Of a stretch of DNA of 64,000 nt, positions 24,378-31,856 are shown in pieces (position 1 is the stretch's first letter; each line of letters begins with the position of its first letter). The stretch covers positions 1 through 64,000 of the forward strand of contig NZ_RDSR01000016.1 in assembly GCF_003716325.1 (NCBI RefSeq), read 5' to 3'. The notes beneath the pieces are model-generated. The model was not told where the DNA came from and made no database searches. It worked only from the letters and a program-made list of their open reading frames with translations. Source of the stretch: Cryobacterium tepidiphilum (GTDB lineage: Bacteria; Actinomycetota; Actinomycetes; Actinomycetales; Microbacteriaceae). A program made the translations under genes and the position numbers.

Positions 24378-25292
24378 ATGACTGGACACGATCACTCCCA
24401 TGTTGCTCCTTCTCACCGCGGACGGCTCGCGGTGGCCTTTGGGATCACTGCGACGATCCTGGTCGCCGAAGTCATTGGCGCGATTGTCACCGGCAGCTTG
24501 GCGCTGCTTATCGATGCCGCGCACATGCTCGTCGACGCGGGCGGGCTTCTGCTAGCTCTGGTGGCAGCAACGTTGGTTGCCCGCCCTACAACGGCTCGCC
24601 GTACATGGGGGTTCGCCCGCGCAGAAGTGCTCGCGGCCACGGTGCAGGCGGCGATCCTTCTAGCGGTGGGCATCTTCGTGTTTGTTGAGGGCATCCAACG
24701 CTTGATCAACCCGCCCGAAATCGCCTCTGGTCAATTGGTCGTTTTCGGAATCATCGGACTGGCCGGGAATGTCGCCTCGATCATCGTTCTCGTCAGCGGG
24801 CGCAATTCATGCTTCAATCTGCGCGCCGCGTTCCTCGAAGTCGTCAATGACGCTCTCGGCTCGGTCGCTGTCATCGTCGCGGCCATCATTATTGCGACGA
24901 CTGGTTGGACACGTGCTGATGCCGTGGTGGCGATGCTCATCGGCGTGCTGATCCTGCCCCGAACGTTCAAACTTCTCCGAGAGACTCTCGACGTCCTGTT
25001 GGAGTCGACGCCGAAGGGGTTGGATCTTGACTCGGTACGCAGCCACATTCTCGATCTCCCACACGTTCAGGCCGTGCATGATCTGCACGCGACTCAGATT
25101 TCGACGGGCCTTCCCGTTCTCACCGCTCACGTCATCGTTGACGATGAATGCTTCTTCGATGGGCACGCGCCGGCGATGGTTGATGATCTGCAGAAATGTG
25201 TGGCGGAACACTTTGCTGTCTCGATCGAGCACTCCACATTCCAGCTTGAGCGTGCAGCCCACGGTGAGCACGAGCACCAGCCGCACGCCTGA
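24378..25292 (+). CDS. CzcD-type CDF cation efflux protein
   Basis: A 304-residue exporter with a His-bearing N-terminus (MTGHDHSHVAPSHRG) and six helices. Metal sites are AAHMLVDAGG in TM2 and FLEVVNDALGS in TM5 (H/D and N/D variants of the CDF tetrad). The cytoplasmic domain (HVQAVHDLHATQISTG) ends HGEHEHQPHA. It exports Zn/Cd/Co-type ions. It is divergent from cmtR and shares its operator region, so it should respond to the same metals. Confidence 0.92.
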   Translation: MTGHDHSHVAPSHRGRLAVAFGITATILVAEVIGAIVTGSLALLIDAAHMLVDAGGLLLALVAATLVARPTTARRTWGFARAEVLAATVQAAILLAVGIFVFVEGIQRLINPPEIASGQLVVFGIIGLAGNVASIIVLVSGRNSCFNLRAAFLEVVNDALGSVAVIVAAIIIATTGWTRADAVVAMLIGVLILPRTFKLLRETLDVLLESTPKGLDLDSVRSHILDLPHVQAVHDLHATQISTGLPVLTAHVIVDDECFFDGHAPAMVDDLQKCVAEHFAVSIEHSTFQLERAAHGEHEHQPHA

Positions 25293-25311
25293 CCTGATGC
25301 CGGCCGTAGGG

Positions 25312-25699
25312 TCACGGGCGCAGGCCGGCCAGACGAAGCACGGCTGCTAAACCTTCCGGGGTGCCGGGCCAATGTTTCAGGATTGCTGGGCTCGCCGCAC
25401 GTCGAGTCGCGAATTGCAGGGCGATTGCGACTACGAGCGCGTCGTTGGCGTACCCGAGGAATTTGTATGAAATCGGGTATCAGGTCGAGGGGGGAGAGCA
25501 GATACACCAGGAGCACGACGAGCCAAATCCGAACCCAGATCGATACGTCGCGGTCAGCCGCCAACCGTTTCAAAAGCCGACCCACATCCGGTGCCAGGCG
25601 CAGCAAATCACGCAGGGACGCTCCTCCAGGATTCCGTCGCCGACAGCTCTGTCGCCGATGCAGGAGCTCGTACTGCTCAGAGCGGAAACCGATGAGCAT
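25312..25699 (-). pseudogene. Frameshifted DUF1232 gene
   Basis: The first part encodes a normal DUF1232 core (RIWLVVLLVYLLSPLDLIPDF). At about 25462 the frame breaks. The next frame continues the family sequence without loss: GYANDALVVAIALQFATRR, then ILKHWPGTPEGLAAVLRLAG, to a TGA at 25312-25314. One missing base explains the break. DUF1232 proteins are small membrane proteins of unknown role. The start is uncertain. A sequencing error would also give this picture. Confidence 0.7.
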
Positions 25700-25810
25700 G
25701 AAGCCGTGGGGACCGGTTTCGGTGCGAAAGTATCAAGCTTCTGCTTCTTCGCATCCGGTGCCATCATTGGCGTCCAGCCGGACTTGCTCGGGATGTAAGG
25801 GCTGGCCGTC

Positions 25811-25982
25811 GTGATCGTCGCGGCTGGCATGGTGGAGCTAGCGCTCCTGGGTATTGGAGCGGCCGTCGGTCTGCTCTCAGATGCTTCGCCCGTCAAACGC
25901 CGTGCGCCGGCTCATGATCGGATACGGGGCGGTCGGCATGACCTATTTGCTGGGTCTGCTGCTCGGCGCCGGCGCTGTGTGA
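25811..25982 (+). pseudogene. C-terminal remnant of a VIT1/CCC1-type transporter
   Basis: Only the last two helices remain. ELALLGIGAAVGLL is followed, after a frame change near 25880, by MIGYGAVGMTYLLGLLLGAG and a TGA at 25980-25982, the usual VIT1-family ending. No N-terminal part was found upstream. It lies between the DUF1232 pseudogene and a thioredoxin-fold gene, in the decayed part of the cargo. Confidence 0.55.
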
Positions 25983-25984
25983 CG

Positions 25985-26290
25985 TCAGCTTCGTTCGTTC
26001 AAAACCTCGACCAGTTGGTCGACGGTTGGCATTCCGGCGAAACCTGTCGGCGTCCTATAGATCCGGCACGCCAGATCCGACGTCCGGCTGCCGGGAAAAG
26101 CATCAACGCCATCGATAAGGATCGTCGGGGATCCGGCGAAGGGAAACTCGGCGGCCTCTTCGCTCGACTGCAGCAACCGATACTCGATCGACGTCGTCGG
26201 GCGGCCGGTCGCAGCAAGCGCACCATGAACTCTCCGGCCGGCTTCTTCCCAGTTTGGGCATTCCGCAATGTGCAGGATCTCGATATTCAC
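25985..26290 (-). CDS. Small thioredoxin-fold protein
   Basis: A 101-residue cytosolic protein of the thioredoxin-like type common beside mercury and arsenic genes. It has a beta-alpha-beta start (IEILHIAECPNWEEAGRRV), a cis-Pro loop (AGSPTILIDGVDAFPG) and the ending YRTPTGFAGMPTVDQLVEVL. A single Cys replaces the usual CxxC (AECPNW). No mer or ars gene is adjacent here, so it may be a leftover of a larger resistance operon. Function unknown. Confidence 0.75.
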   Translation of the reverse strand: MNIEILHIAECPNWEEAGRRVHGALAATGRPTTSIEYRLLQSSEEAAEFPFAGSPTILIDGVDAFPGSRTSDLACRIYRTPTGFAGMPTVDQLVEVLNERS

Positions 26291-26569
26291 GCTCTCATTC
26301 TCACCCGGTTCCCCGGCGGGTGCAGGGAGCCATCCGCGATCAGTTTTTCAGTACCCATTAGCGCCAGTTTCGTCTTGCTCCCTCTGTGACAAGTCTTGAA
26401 ATGAGGATCCTGGCGAGTGGTCGTAGCATATGTTGTGATCGCCGGGCCAAAGCAACTCGTCACCCAGGCTGCAGCGTTGAGACTGATTAGTACGGTGCAG
26501 CGATCACGCCACCGAGCAGTCCGGCGGTGGCGAGTCCAGCGCTCCAGAGGCTCCGACCAGAGGTCAGCC
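26291..26569. other. Intergenic region, nothing recognised
   Basis: The 279 bases between the thioredoxin-fold gene's start and the next minus-strand stop show no convincing frame, repeat or RNA. Confidence 0.4.
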
Positions 26570-26890
26570 CTACACGGTCTCGCCCGCTTCCATGCGTTGT
26601 CGCCACCGCAACAACCGGGTGAGTATGCTCTCGACGGATTCGTCAAATGGGCGGTTGAGTTCGAACTCCACCGGCGCGAGCTGTCGCGGGATTCCTATGA
26701 GGGTAGCGGCGAAGCAACCGACCTCCTCGGGAACGTAGCGTCCGACGAAGAGTGTGCCCGCTGCCACCTCGATAGTGCCGGGAGGCAGGCGTCGAATAAC
26801 CTCGTCGACGATCTCTTGCGCTCTCGGCTTCAGGGCTTGCGCCTCAGCTTCGGTGCGGTACTCCCGCCATTGCATGTCGTCCGGTTCCAT
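26570..26890 (-). CDS. Hypothetical protein
   Basis: A 106-residue soluble protein that I do not recognise. It begins MEPDDMQWREYRTEAEAQ, has a predicted helix-strand pattern (IVDEVIRRLPPGTIEVAAGT) and ends in a basic helix (ILTRLLRWRQRMEAGE). The start at 26890 is preceded by GGAGCGAAC. It is divergent from the metallophosphoesterase operon, with a 278-base gap that should contain both promoters. Confidence 0.5.
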   Translation of the reverse strand: MEPDDMQWREYRTEAEAQALKPRAQEIVDEVIRRLPPGTIEVAAGTLFVGRYVPEEVGCFAATLIGIPRQLAPVEFELNRPFDESVESILTRLLRWRQRMEAGETV

Positions 26891-27168
26891 GTGTGTTCGC
26901 TCCTGAGTCGTCGCAATCGATCTTGAAGCTGGCCCGGTGCTGTGACTGGAGAGCCGGCAGATCATGTGATCCTTCCTAACAGCCCCTCGGGTGCGTCCGT
27001 TCCCGCCTTGGAAGACATAACAGCGAGCGCCGACGTGGAGGAACGTCGTCAGGCAGTCCGCGACGCCAAGGAGGGGTTCAGCTGCGAAATGTCGTCCATG
27101 CCGGGAACGAGAGGTTTGAGCCAGCGGATACGGTCACGAGACGGCCGACTGCAAGGAGTAGCGCTTTG

Positions 27169-27474
27169 ATGGATTCGCTCATGGACAGCACGCACGGCGC
27201 CTACCGCGTTGTCACGGCAGCTTCGCGTTACCTGATCGATTTGGATCGGATGGTAGTCCGCCGAGAGCCGCGTGCAGAGAATCCAGAGGGATCATTGCTA
27301 AGGCGTGACGACGAGTTGATCACCCTGCTCGACATTCTCGATTGCACCGTGGGTCGACCGATGCGGCTGCACATTGACCTCCACGTGCTCGGGGTTCCGT
27401 CTACGCTACGTTGTTCAACCCCGGTGGTGTCCATTGAGCGTGTGGCTTCGCCGGGGGAGCAGTCCAAGCCATGA
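27169..27474 (+). CDS. Stand-alone copy of a repeated unknown domain (domain X, copy 1)
   Basis: A 101-residue protein. The ATG at 27169 follows AAGGAG by ten bases. Its body shares a pattern with the C-terminus of the next gene product and with the one after it: an opening aromatic strand (YRVVTAASRYLIDLD), then R-x-P, a central segment with LLDILDCTVG, and the ending STPVVSIERV. I do not recognise the family. Its stop overlaps the metallophosphoesterase ATG by four bases, so the two are translationally coupled. Confidence 0.65.
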   Translation: MDSLMDSTHGAYRVVTAASRYLIDLDRMVVRREPRAENPEGSLLRRDDELITLLDILDCTVGRPMRLHIDLHVLGVPSTLRCSTPVVSIERVASPGEQSKP

Positions 27475-28562
27475 CCGAGGACATCCGCAGCCTGTCGGGC
27501 GCTTGGCGTATCGGCGTCCTCGGTGACACTCATGGCGACAGGGAACATGTCCTTTCCGTTTCCAACACGATGTGGAAGCGGGGTTTGCCCGTGTTGTTGG
27601 TTCTCGGTGACTTCGGTTTCCTGTGGCGGGGCCGGAACTGGGACAACGACTTGGACAAGCTCAGCCGACGGCTCGCCAGCCGGGGACAGGTGCTCTACTG
27701 GCTCGACGGGAACCACGAGGACTACGGACTGCTTTTGGGCAACTTCCCGGTGTCGGCCGACGGATTGCGCCGACTTCGGCCCAACATTGTTCATCTGCCG
27801 GGGGGTTACAGGACGGCGCTTGCCTCGGGCAAGACTCTGGCTGTGCTGGGCGGAGCGAATTCAATTGACAGGTTCCTCCGTCAAGAAGGGGTCACCTGGC
27901 CGCGGGAGTCGATCACGGACGAGGACCTGAGAGCGCTCGGTGACGAACATGTGGACGTTCTGGTCGGCCACGATGCCCCACTCAACGTTCCTAGCCTGGA
28001 CGCCTCGCTGGTCGAGAGAGCTTCCGATTGGCCGCCGGATATGGTCGCTTACGTAGCCTCCGGACGCCAGAAGTTCCACCAAGGCTTCCTGCAGGTGCGC
28101 CCACGGCTGTACATGGGTGGGCACTATCACCGGCACATCGACGAATTGGTGGCATTCGGCGACGGCGGTGACCAATTCCGAACTCGGGTGGTGATCTTGG
28201 ACGGCAACGGACCAGAGACCCTGAGCCAGGGCGTCCTCGATGTGGGAACACTCGATCTGGTGCTTTTCGCTCGGGACGACGATACGGTCACCGAACTCAC
28301 CGGTCACGCGGATGGGGTGTGGCAGGTGCATACGCGAGAGAGTGTGCACGTGTTCGATCTGAGCGCTCAAACCACCGAGCGGCGGCCCGGCGACGGAGCC
28401 GTTCTCCGAGAGAGCGGTTGGCGACGGCTGAGGTCGATAGGGACGTGTCGTGTCGGTGACCGAGGATTCTGGACGGTGGAGTCCGACGATGACTTCTTTG
28501 ACTACTACTGGGTCCACAGCACTGTGATTGAACGGATCGAACGAGTGAGAGATGAAGGATGA
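27471..28562 (+). CDS. Metallophosphoesterase fused to domain X
   Basis: A 363-residue protein. Residues about 12-235 form a calcineurin-like phosphoesterase with all metal-binding motifs: GDTHGD, GDFGF, GNHED, VGHDAP and GGHYHRH. Enzymes of this fold hydrolyse phosphomonoesters, phosphodiesters or nucleic acids with two metal ions. Residues about 285-360 are a second copy of the small domain of the preceding gene (WQVHTRESVHVFDLS, IGTCRVGDRGFWTVES, HSTVIERIERV). Overlaps of four bases at both ends place it in the middle of a coupled operon. The substrate is unknown; nucleotide or RNA is possible. Confidence 0.85.
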   Translation: MTEDIRSLSGAWRIGVLGDTHGDREHVLSVSNTMWKRGLPVLLVLGDFGFLWRGRNWDNDLDKLSRRLASRGQVLYWLDGNHEDYGLLLGNFPVSADGLRRLRPNIVHLPGGYRTALASGKTLAVLGGANSIDRFLRQEGVTWPRESITDEDLRALGDEHVDVLVGHDAPLNVPSLDASLVERASDWPPDMVAYVASGRQKFHQGFLQVRPRLYMGGHYHRHIDELVAFGDGGDQFRTRVVILDGNGPETLSQGVLDVGTLDLVLFARDDDTVTELTGHADGVWQVHTRESVHVFDLSAQTTERRPGDGAVLRESGWRRLRSIGTCRVGDRGFWTVESDDDFFDYYWVHSTVIERIERVRDEG

Positions 28563-28885
28563 GCGTGGATGCGCTCAGCGGCAATGAAGGCGGCCGATGG
28601 CGGGTATGCACGCAGGGTAGCTCCTATGTCTTTGACCTCGACGAGTGGACTGTCACGCGTTTTCCGGGTCCAACGTCCCGGTCCTCGGTCAACGACACTA
28701 CGCGGCCCATCCGAAGGATCGTGCGGTGTCGCGTGGGGGCGAACGGGTATTGGACGATGGAAGCGGGTGTGCTGAAGGAAGATGAGGACGCCTTTTACTG
28801 GGCGTCGACGAGCGTCATCCGGTGCATCGAGCGCATGAATGATCACGCCGGTGGATCAGGGCGCACTGAGCGGGAACCGATGTGA
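28559..28885 (+). CDS. Stand-alone copy of domain X, copy 3
   Basis: A 108-residue protein consisting almost entirely of the same domain found in the two preceding gene products (WRVCTQGSSYVFDLDEWTV, IVRCRVGANGYWTMEAG, STSVIRCIERM). The ATG overlaps the previous stop and its own stop overlaps the next GTG. No family recognised. Confidence 0.65.
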   Translation: MSVDALSGNEGGRWRVCTQGSSYVFDLDEWTVTRFPGPTSRSSVNDTTRPIRRIVRCRVGANGYWTMEAGVLKEDEDAFYWASTSVIRCIERMNDHAGGSGRTEREPM

Positions 28886-29352
28886 GCAGTTGGGATGAGG
28901 TGCGCGCCCTCGGTGTCACCTTCGGCGTTGACGGCGAAAACCTCCTCGACCACGCGGAGGCCCGAAGAGTCTCAGCGGAACTTTTGATCGAGGCATTTCA
29001 TCGGGCGGTGGATCTCGGTCATGAATTCCGTAGGCGAGGACAGCTGCCGCCATTCGAGGCTTTCGAAGCTCTCCCGCTGGGAGTTTTGGATTTGCGTGTC
29101 TTCGACCAAGGTGCGTGGTGGGTCGACGTGCTGCGGATCCCGCACCGTATCTGCCTTCCGGGATCATTGAGCGATCATCACTTGCGCAACATCATCATCT
29201 ATCTCACCGATCGCGCTGAGGCGCATTACGCCGCGTACTCGCAAGCGTTCCCGTTGCGACGAAGCTCGTCCGATCCAGCGGAGTGGCTGGAGCAGACCGT
29301 CCTCATGAGTGCGCTAAGAGAAGAAGCACAAGCGCGAGGCGTGACTACTTAA
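28882..29352 (+). CDS. Hypothetical protein, last gene of the phosphoesterase operon
   Basis: A 156-residue soluble protein starting at a GTG that overlaps the previous stop (GTGA). It is mainly helical (ARRVSAELLIEAFHRAVDLG) with an aromatic-rich centre (VFDQGAWWVDVLRIPHRI). No family recognised. It lacks domain X. Coupling to the metallophosphoesterase genes suggests it works with them, for example as a partner, substrate carrier or inhibitor. Confidence 0.6.
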   Translation: MSSWDEVRALGVTFGVDGENLLDHAEARRVSAELLIEAFHRAVDLGHEFRRRGQLPPFEAFEALPLGVLDLRVFDQGAWWVDVLRIPHRICLPGSLSDHHLRNIIIYLTDRAEAHYAAYSQAFPLRRSSSDPAEWLEQTVLMSALREEAQARGVTT

Positions 29353-29527
29353 CACGCGCACTTGGGCAGAGCGAGCCGCTGGGCGAGCGTCGTGATCCAG
29401 CGCCTTCAGGAGGGCCGCTGAGTCACATCGTCAATCACTCACGTCCCCGTTGCAGAGAGCCTTCCGTTCGCGTCGCCGCGCATGAGTCTTTTGGGCGGCT
29501 CGACCTCCGCCCGAAAGGACGGACGTC

Positions 29528-29992
29528 GTGGCGCGAGACGACGCGTGCAGCGGGCGGCACCTTGGCAAGCTCGATGAGCACTGGCTCGACGAGTTCGCCA
29601 ATTTGGAGCGACATGTAGAGCTGCGAGGAGCTATGCCTCGGGAGTCGAAGAATCAGACCTCGCAGGTTTCAGGAGAGGCTCGTTTGGCGGGATGGGTACG
29701 TTATCAGCGTCGTCGAGCCGTACGCGGGATCTTGCCGGACTGGCAGCGTGAGCTGCTCGAGCAAATAACTGGGTTTCTGTGGGATCCGAGCAACGAAAAC
29801 TGGAGCCGGCACTTGGCGACGTTGACGGCATTTCTTGAGCGGGAAGGGCGTGTGCCTCGGTACCGATCGTCAAACGCGGAGGAGCGGAGGCTCGCTGCTT
29901 GGGTGCACAAGCAACGTCATCTCCACGGGCGCGGCGAGCTCCATCAGGTGAGGGTTGACGCCTTGAGGCGTCTGCCGTTTCGCATTGTTTAG
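29528..29992 (+). CDS. Protein of two helicase-associated (HA) repeats
   Basis: A 154-residue protein starting at GTG. It contains two HA (PF03457-like) repeats: one from about residue 17 (HWLDEFANLERHVELRG ... LAGWVRYQRRRAVRGIL) and one from about residue 87 (NWSRHLATLTAFLEREGRVP ... LAAWVHKQRHLHGRGEL). These repeats usually sit C-terminal to superfamily II helicases and are thought to bind DNA. Here there is no helicase domain in any frame upstream, so this is either a free-standing DNA-binding protein or the tail of a lost helicase. Confidence 0.72.
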   Translation: MARDDACSGRHLGKLDEHWLDEFANLERHVELRGAMPRESKNQTSQVSGEARLAGWVRYQRRRAVRGILPDWQRELLEQITGFLWDPSNENWSRHLATLTAFLEREGRVPRYRSSNAEERRLAAWVHKQRHLHGRGELHQVRVDALRRLPFRIV

Positions 29993-30157
29993 GCGCGCCC
30001 GCCGATCGAATTATGTCTTCCGAACCGGGAAGACATCGGAAGGGTTTTGCCTACGGTCAAGAATGTGCAGTCTTCCATCGGAGTATCCCGCCCGCCTCAT
30101 GTAGCCGCAACGCGACCGGCGACGTCGCGATGGCCGGTGTATTTCAAAAGCGGCGAT

Positions 30158-30538
30158 TCAGTTTTCTACGACAGCTTCGGAAGAGATCTCAGTGACTGCT
30201 TCTCCGACAAACGACCCCAACGCGGGTATCCGGCGGCCCCAGTACATGAGATCGGTGAAGGTCATCATCGTTTCGCCCCGCATGATGCGCTGCAGGCGCT
30301 CATAGCTGAGACCAGCCGGCAGATGCTCCTTGTCGCAGTATGCCTTGAGGTCAGAGTGGTGATCCAGGACATACTCACGGACTTTGTTCGCGATCGCGTG
30401 TTGGAGCTCCGCAGCGGCCTGCTGGGGCGAACTGACCTCCGCGCCGAGGCGGGTGCTGGAATTACCGAACTTCTTGCGGTTGGACGCGTAGGAGCGTGGC
30501 ACGAAGACAGCGCCGCCCGGCTTCGGTGGTCTTGGCAT
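30158..30538 (-). CDS. HTH protein of the recombination module
   Basis: A 126-residue protein with a basic N-terminus and an XRE-like helix-turn-helix in the second half (LKAYCDKEHLPAGLSYERL, then IMRGETMMTFTDLMYWGRR). The ATG at 30538 is favoured over a start 48 bases upstream. It is divergent from the recombinase-like gene across a gap of about 130 bases, the usual place for a regulator of transposition or an accessory DNA-binding factor. Target unknown. Confidence 0.7.
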   Translation of the reverse strand: MPRPPKPGGAVFVPRSYASNRKKFGNSSTRLGAEVSSPQQAAAELQHAIANKVREYVLDHHSDLKAYCDKEHLPAGLSYERLQRIMRGETMMTFTDLMYWGRRIPALGSFVGEAVTEISSEAVVEN

Positions 30539-30671
30539 GAAAGAAGTGTACCGAGTATGCACCGGAGACAGGCGTTTATCGACCAATTAGAACCGCATTT
30601 CGGCCATTCAGCTTCAAGATGCACCGCTTCTTGTCTTCCATGGCGGGAATGTGCCGCACACGAACATTGGC

Positions 30672-31856
30672 ATGACTACCCCCAACAATCGGTCAGCACC
30701 CGTCGACGCCAGCGCCCCTGCAACATCGATCCGTCCGGCCGGCCCGTCACAACATGCGGAAACGCGACGGCGGATACACGCCTGCCCGGCGGTGAGTTAC
30801 GACAGCTCTGCCAGGCTGCTGCGCTTCAAGGAGGGGACGGATGACGAAGGGGTGGCGGCCGCCCGGATGACGTTGCGCAGCGAGCCGGCAGGTGACGAAG
30901 CGCGCGCCGCGATGATCGCGGCGCGTTCGTCGATGCCCGCCTCGAGCGCGAAGAAGATGACCGAATACGTTCCTGACCTGCCAGCTGAGCAGGTGAACGT
31001 GATTCGCCCGTTCGTCGAGGACGCCATCACCCTGGCTCTCCCACAAAACAGTTACTCCGTGGAAGCGCTGCTCGGGCCCTGCATGCACTTCGTATACTGG
31101 GCGGTGTTCGTGGTCGGTGCGGACCTCGACGCGTCCATTATCTTCGACCGAGAACTCATCGAGCACTACGTTCGCGAGTCTCTGCCCGAGTTGGCGGAGG
31201 GAACTCGGCGAAATCATCGTGCCTGGCTGTTCCGAGTCGCGGAAGCAGTGAACCCCGAAGCGAACCCGCGCAATCCGATGCCGCTGAATGAGCGAAGCCT
31301 GGACACGCCATACGACGATGACGAGCGCACCGCGTTGGATCATTGGGCTGCAGGGCAAGCGACCCCTTACATGCGACAGGCCGCCACAGTTTTGATCGCG
31401 CTTGGGACCGGCGCCGGTCTCAGCTCGGGTGAGATTGCCACCCTTCGCCGCGAATCAGTGACGGAGGGCCCGGATCGGGTCGTCAGCATCGAGCTGCCAG
31501 GTGAGGACAAGCCCCGGATTGTCCCGGTCACCGCTCGCTACGAGAAGGCACTCGCCAAGGCAATCAAGAAGGTACCCGCGGGGGCGTTCGTGTTCTTGCC
31601 GAACCGCACGCGCACCGGCAATGAGGTGGTCAGCGCGTGGGTGGCCCGCTCCCTGACTCCACCCGGCACACCTACAGTCCGGGTGCGCCGAATGCGCAAT
31701 ACCTGGCTCGTTACCCACATGGCAAACCGCGTTGACGTGCTGACGCTCATGGAAGCCGCCGGCCTGCAGTCGCTGGAATCCATCTCCCGGCTCGCGGCCT
31801 TTGTTCCGCGGCCGTCCGAGGACGCCCGCACCGCTCAGTTGCGGGGCACCAAGTGA
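30672..31856 (+). CDS. Tyrosine-recombinase-like protein lacking catalytic residues
   Basis: A protein of about 394 residues. The C-terminal 180 residues follow the tyrosine-recombinase fold: GTGAGLSSGEIATLRRESV (box I), VRRMRNTWLVTHMANRVDVL (box II) and LMEAAGLQSLESISRL. The catalytic residues are mostly gone: box I Arg is Ser, the first His of box II is Arg, the second is Asn, the GH His is Leu and the nucleophilic Tyr position is Ala; one Arg remains. An SAM-like N-terminal region (about 105-200) precedes it. The start is uncertain (GTG at 30651 also possible). The stop overlaps the transposase-like GTG, so the two act together; a DNA-binding targeting subunit is likely. Confidence 0.72.
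   Translation: MTTPNNRSAPVDASAPATSIRPAGPSQHAETRRRIHACPAVSYDSSARLLRFKEGTDDEGVAAARMTLRSEPAGDEARAAMIAARSSMPASSAKKMTEYVPDLPAEQVNVIRPFVEDAITLALPQNSYSVEALLGPCMHFVYWAVFVVGADLDASIIFDRELIEHYVRESLPELAEGTRRNHRAWLFRVAEAVNPEANPRNPMPLNERSLDTPYDDDERTALDHWAAGQATPYMRQAATVLIALGTGAGLSSGEIATLRRESVTEGPDRVVSIELPGEDKPRIVPVTARYEKALAKAIKKVPAGAFVFLPNRTRTGNEVVSAWVARSLTPPGTPTVRVRRMRNTWLVTHMANRVDVLTLMEAAGLQSLESISRLAAFVPRPSEDARTAQLRGTK

Noticed and set aside
26942-27169. 75-codon plus-strand frame ending at the start of the domain X gene
   Set aside because: The TGATG junction looks like coupling, but the frame has no recognisable fold, no ribosome site, and the next gene has its own AAGGAG.
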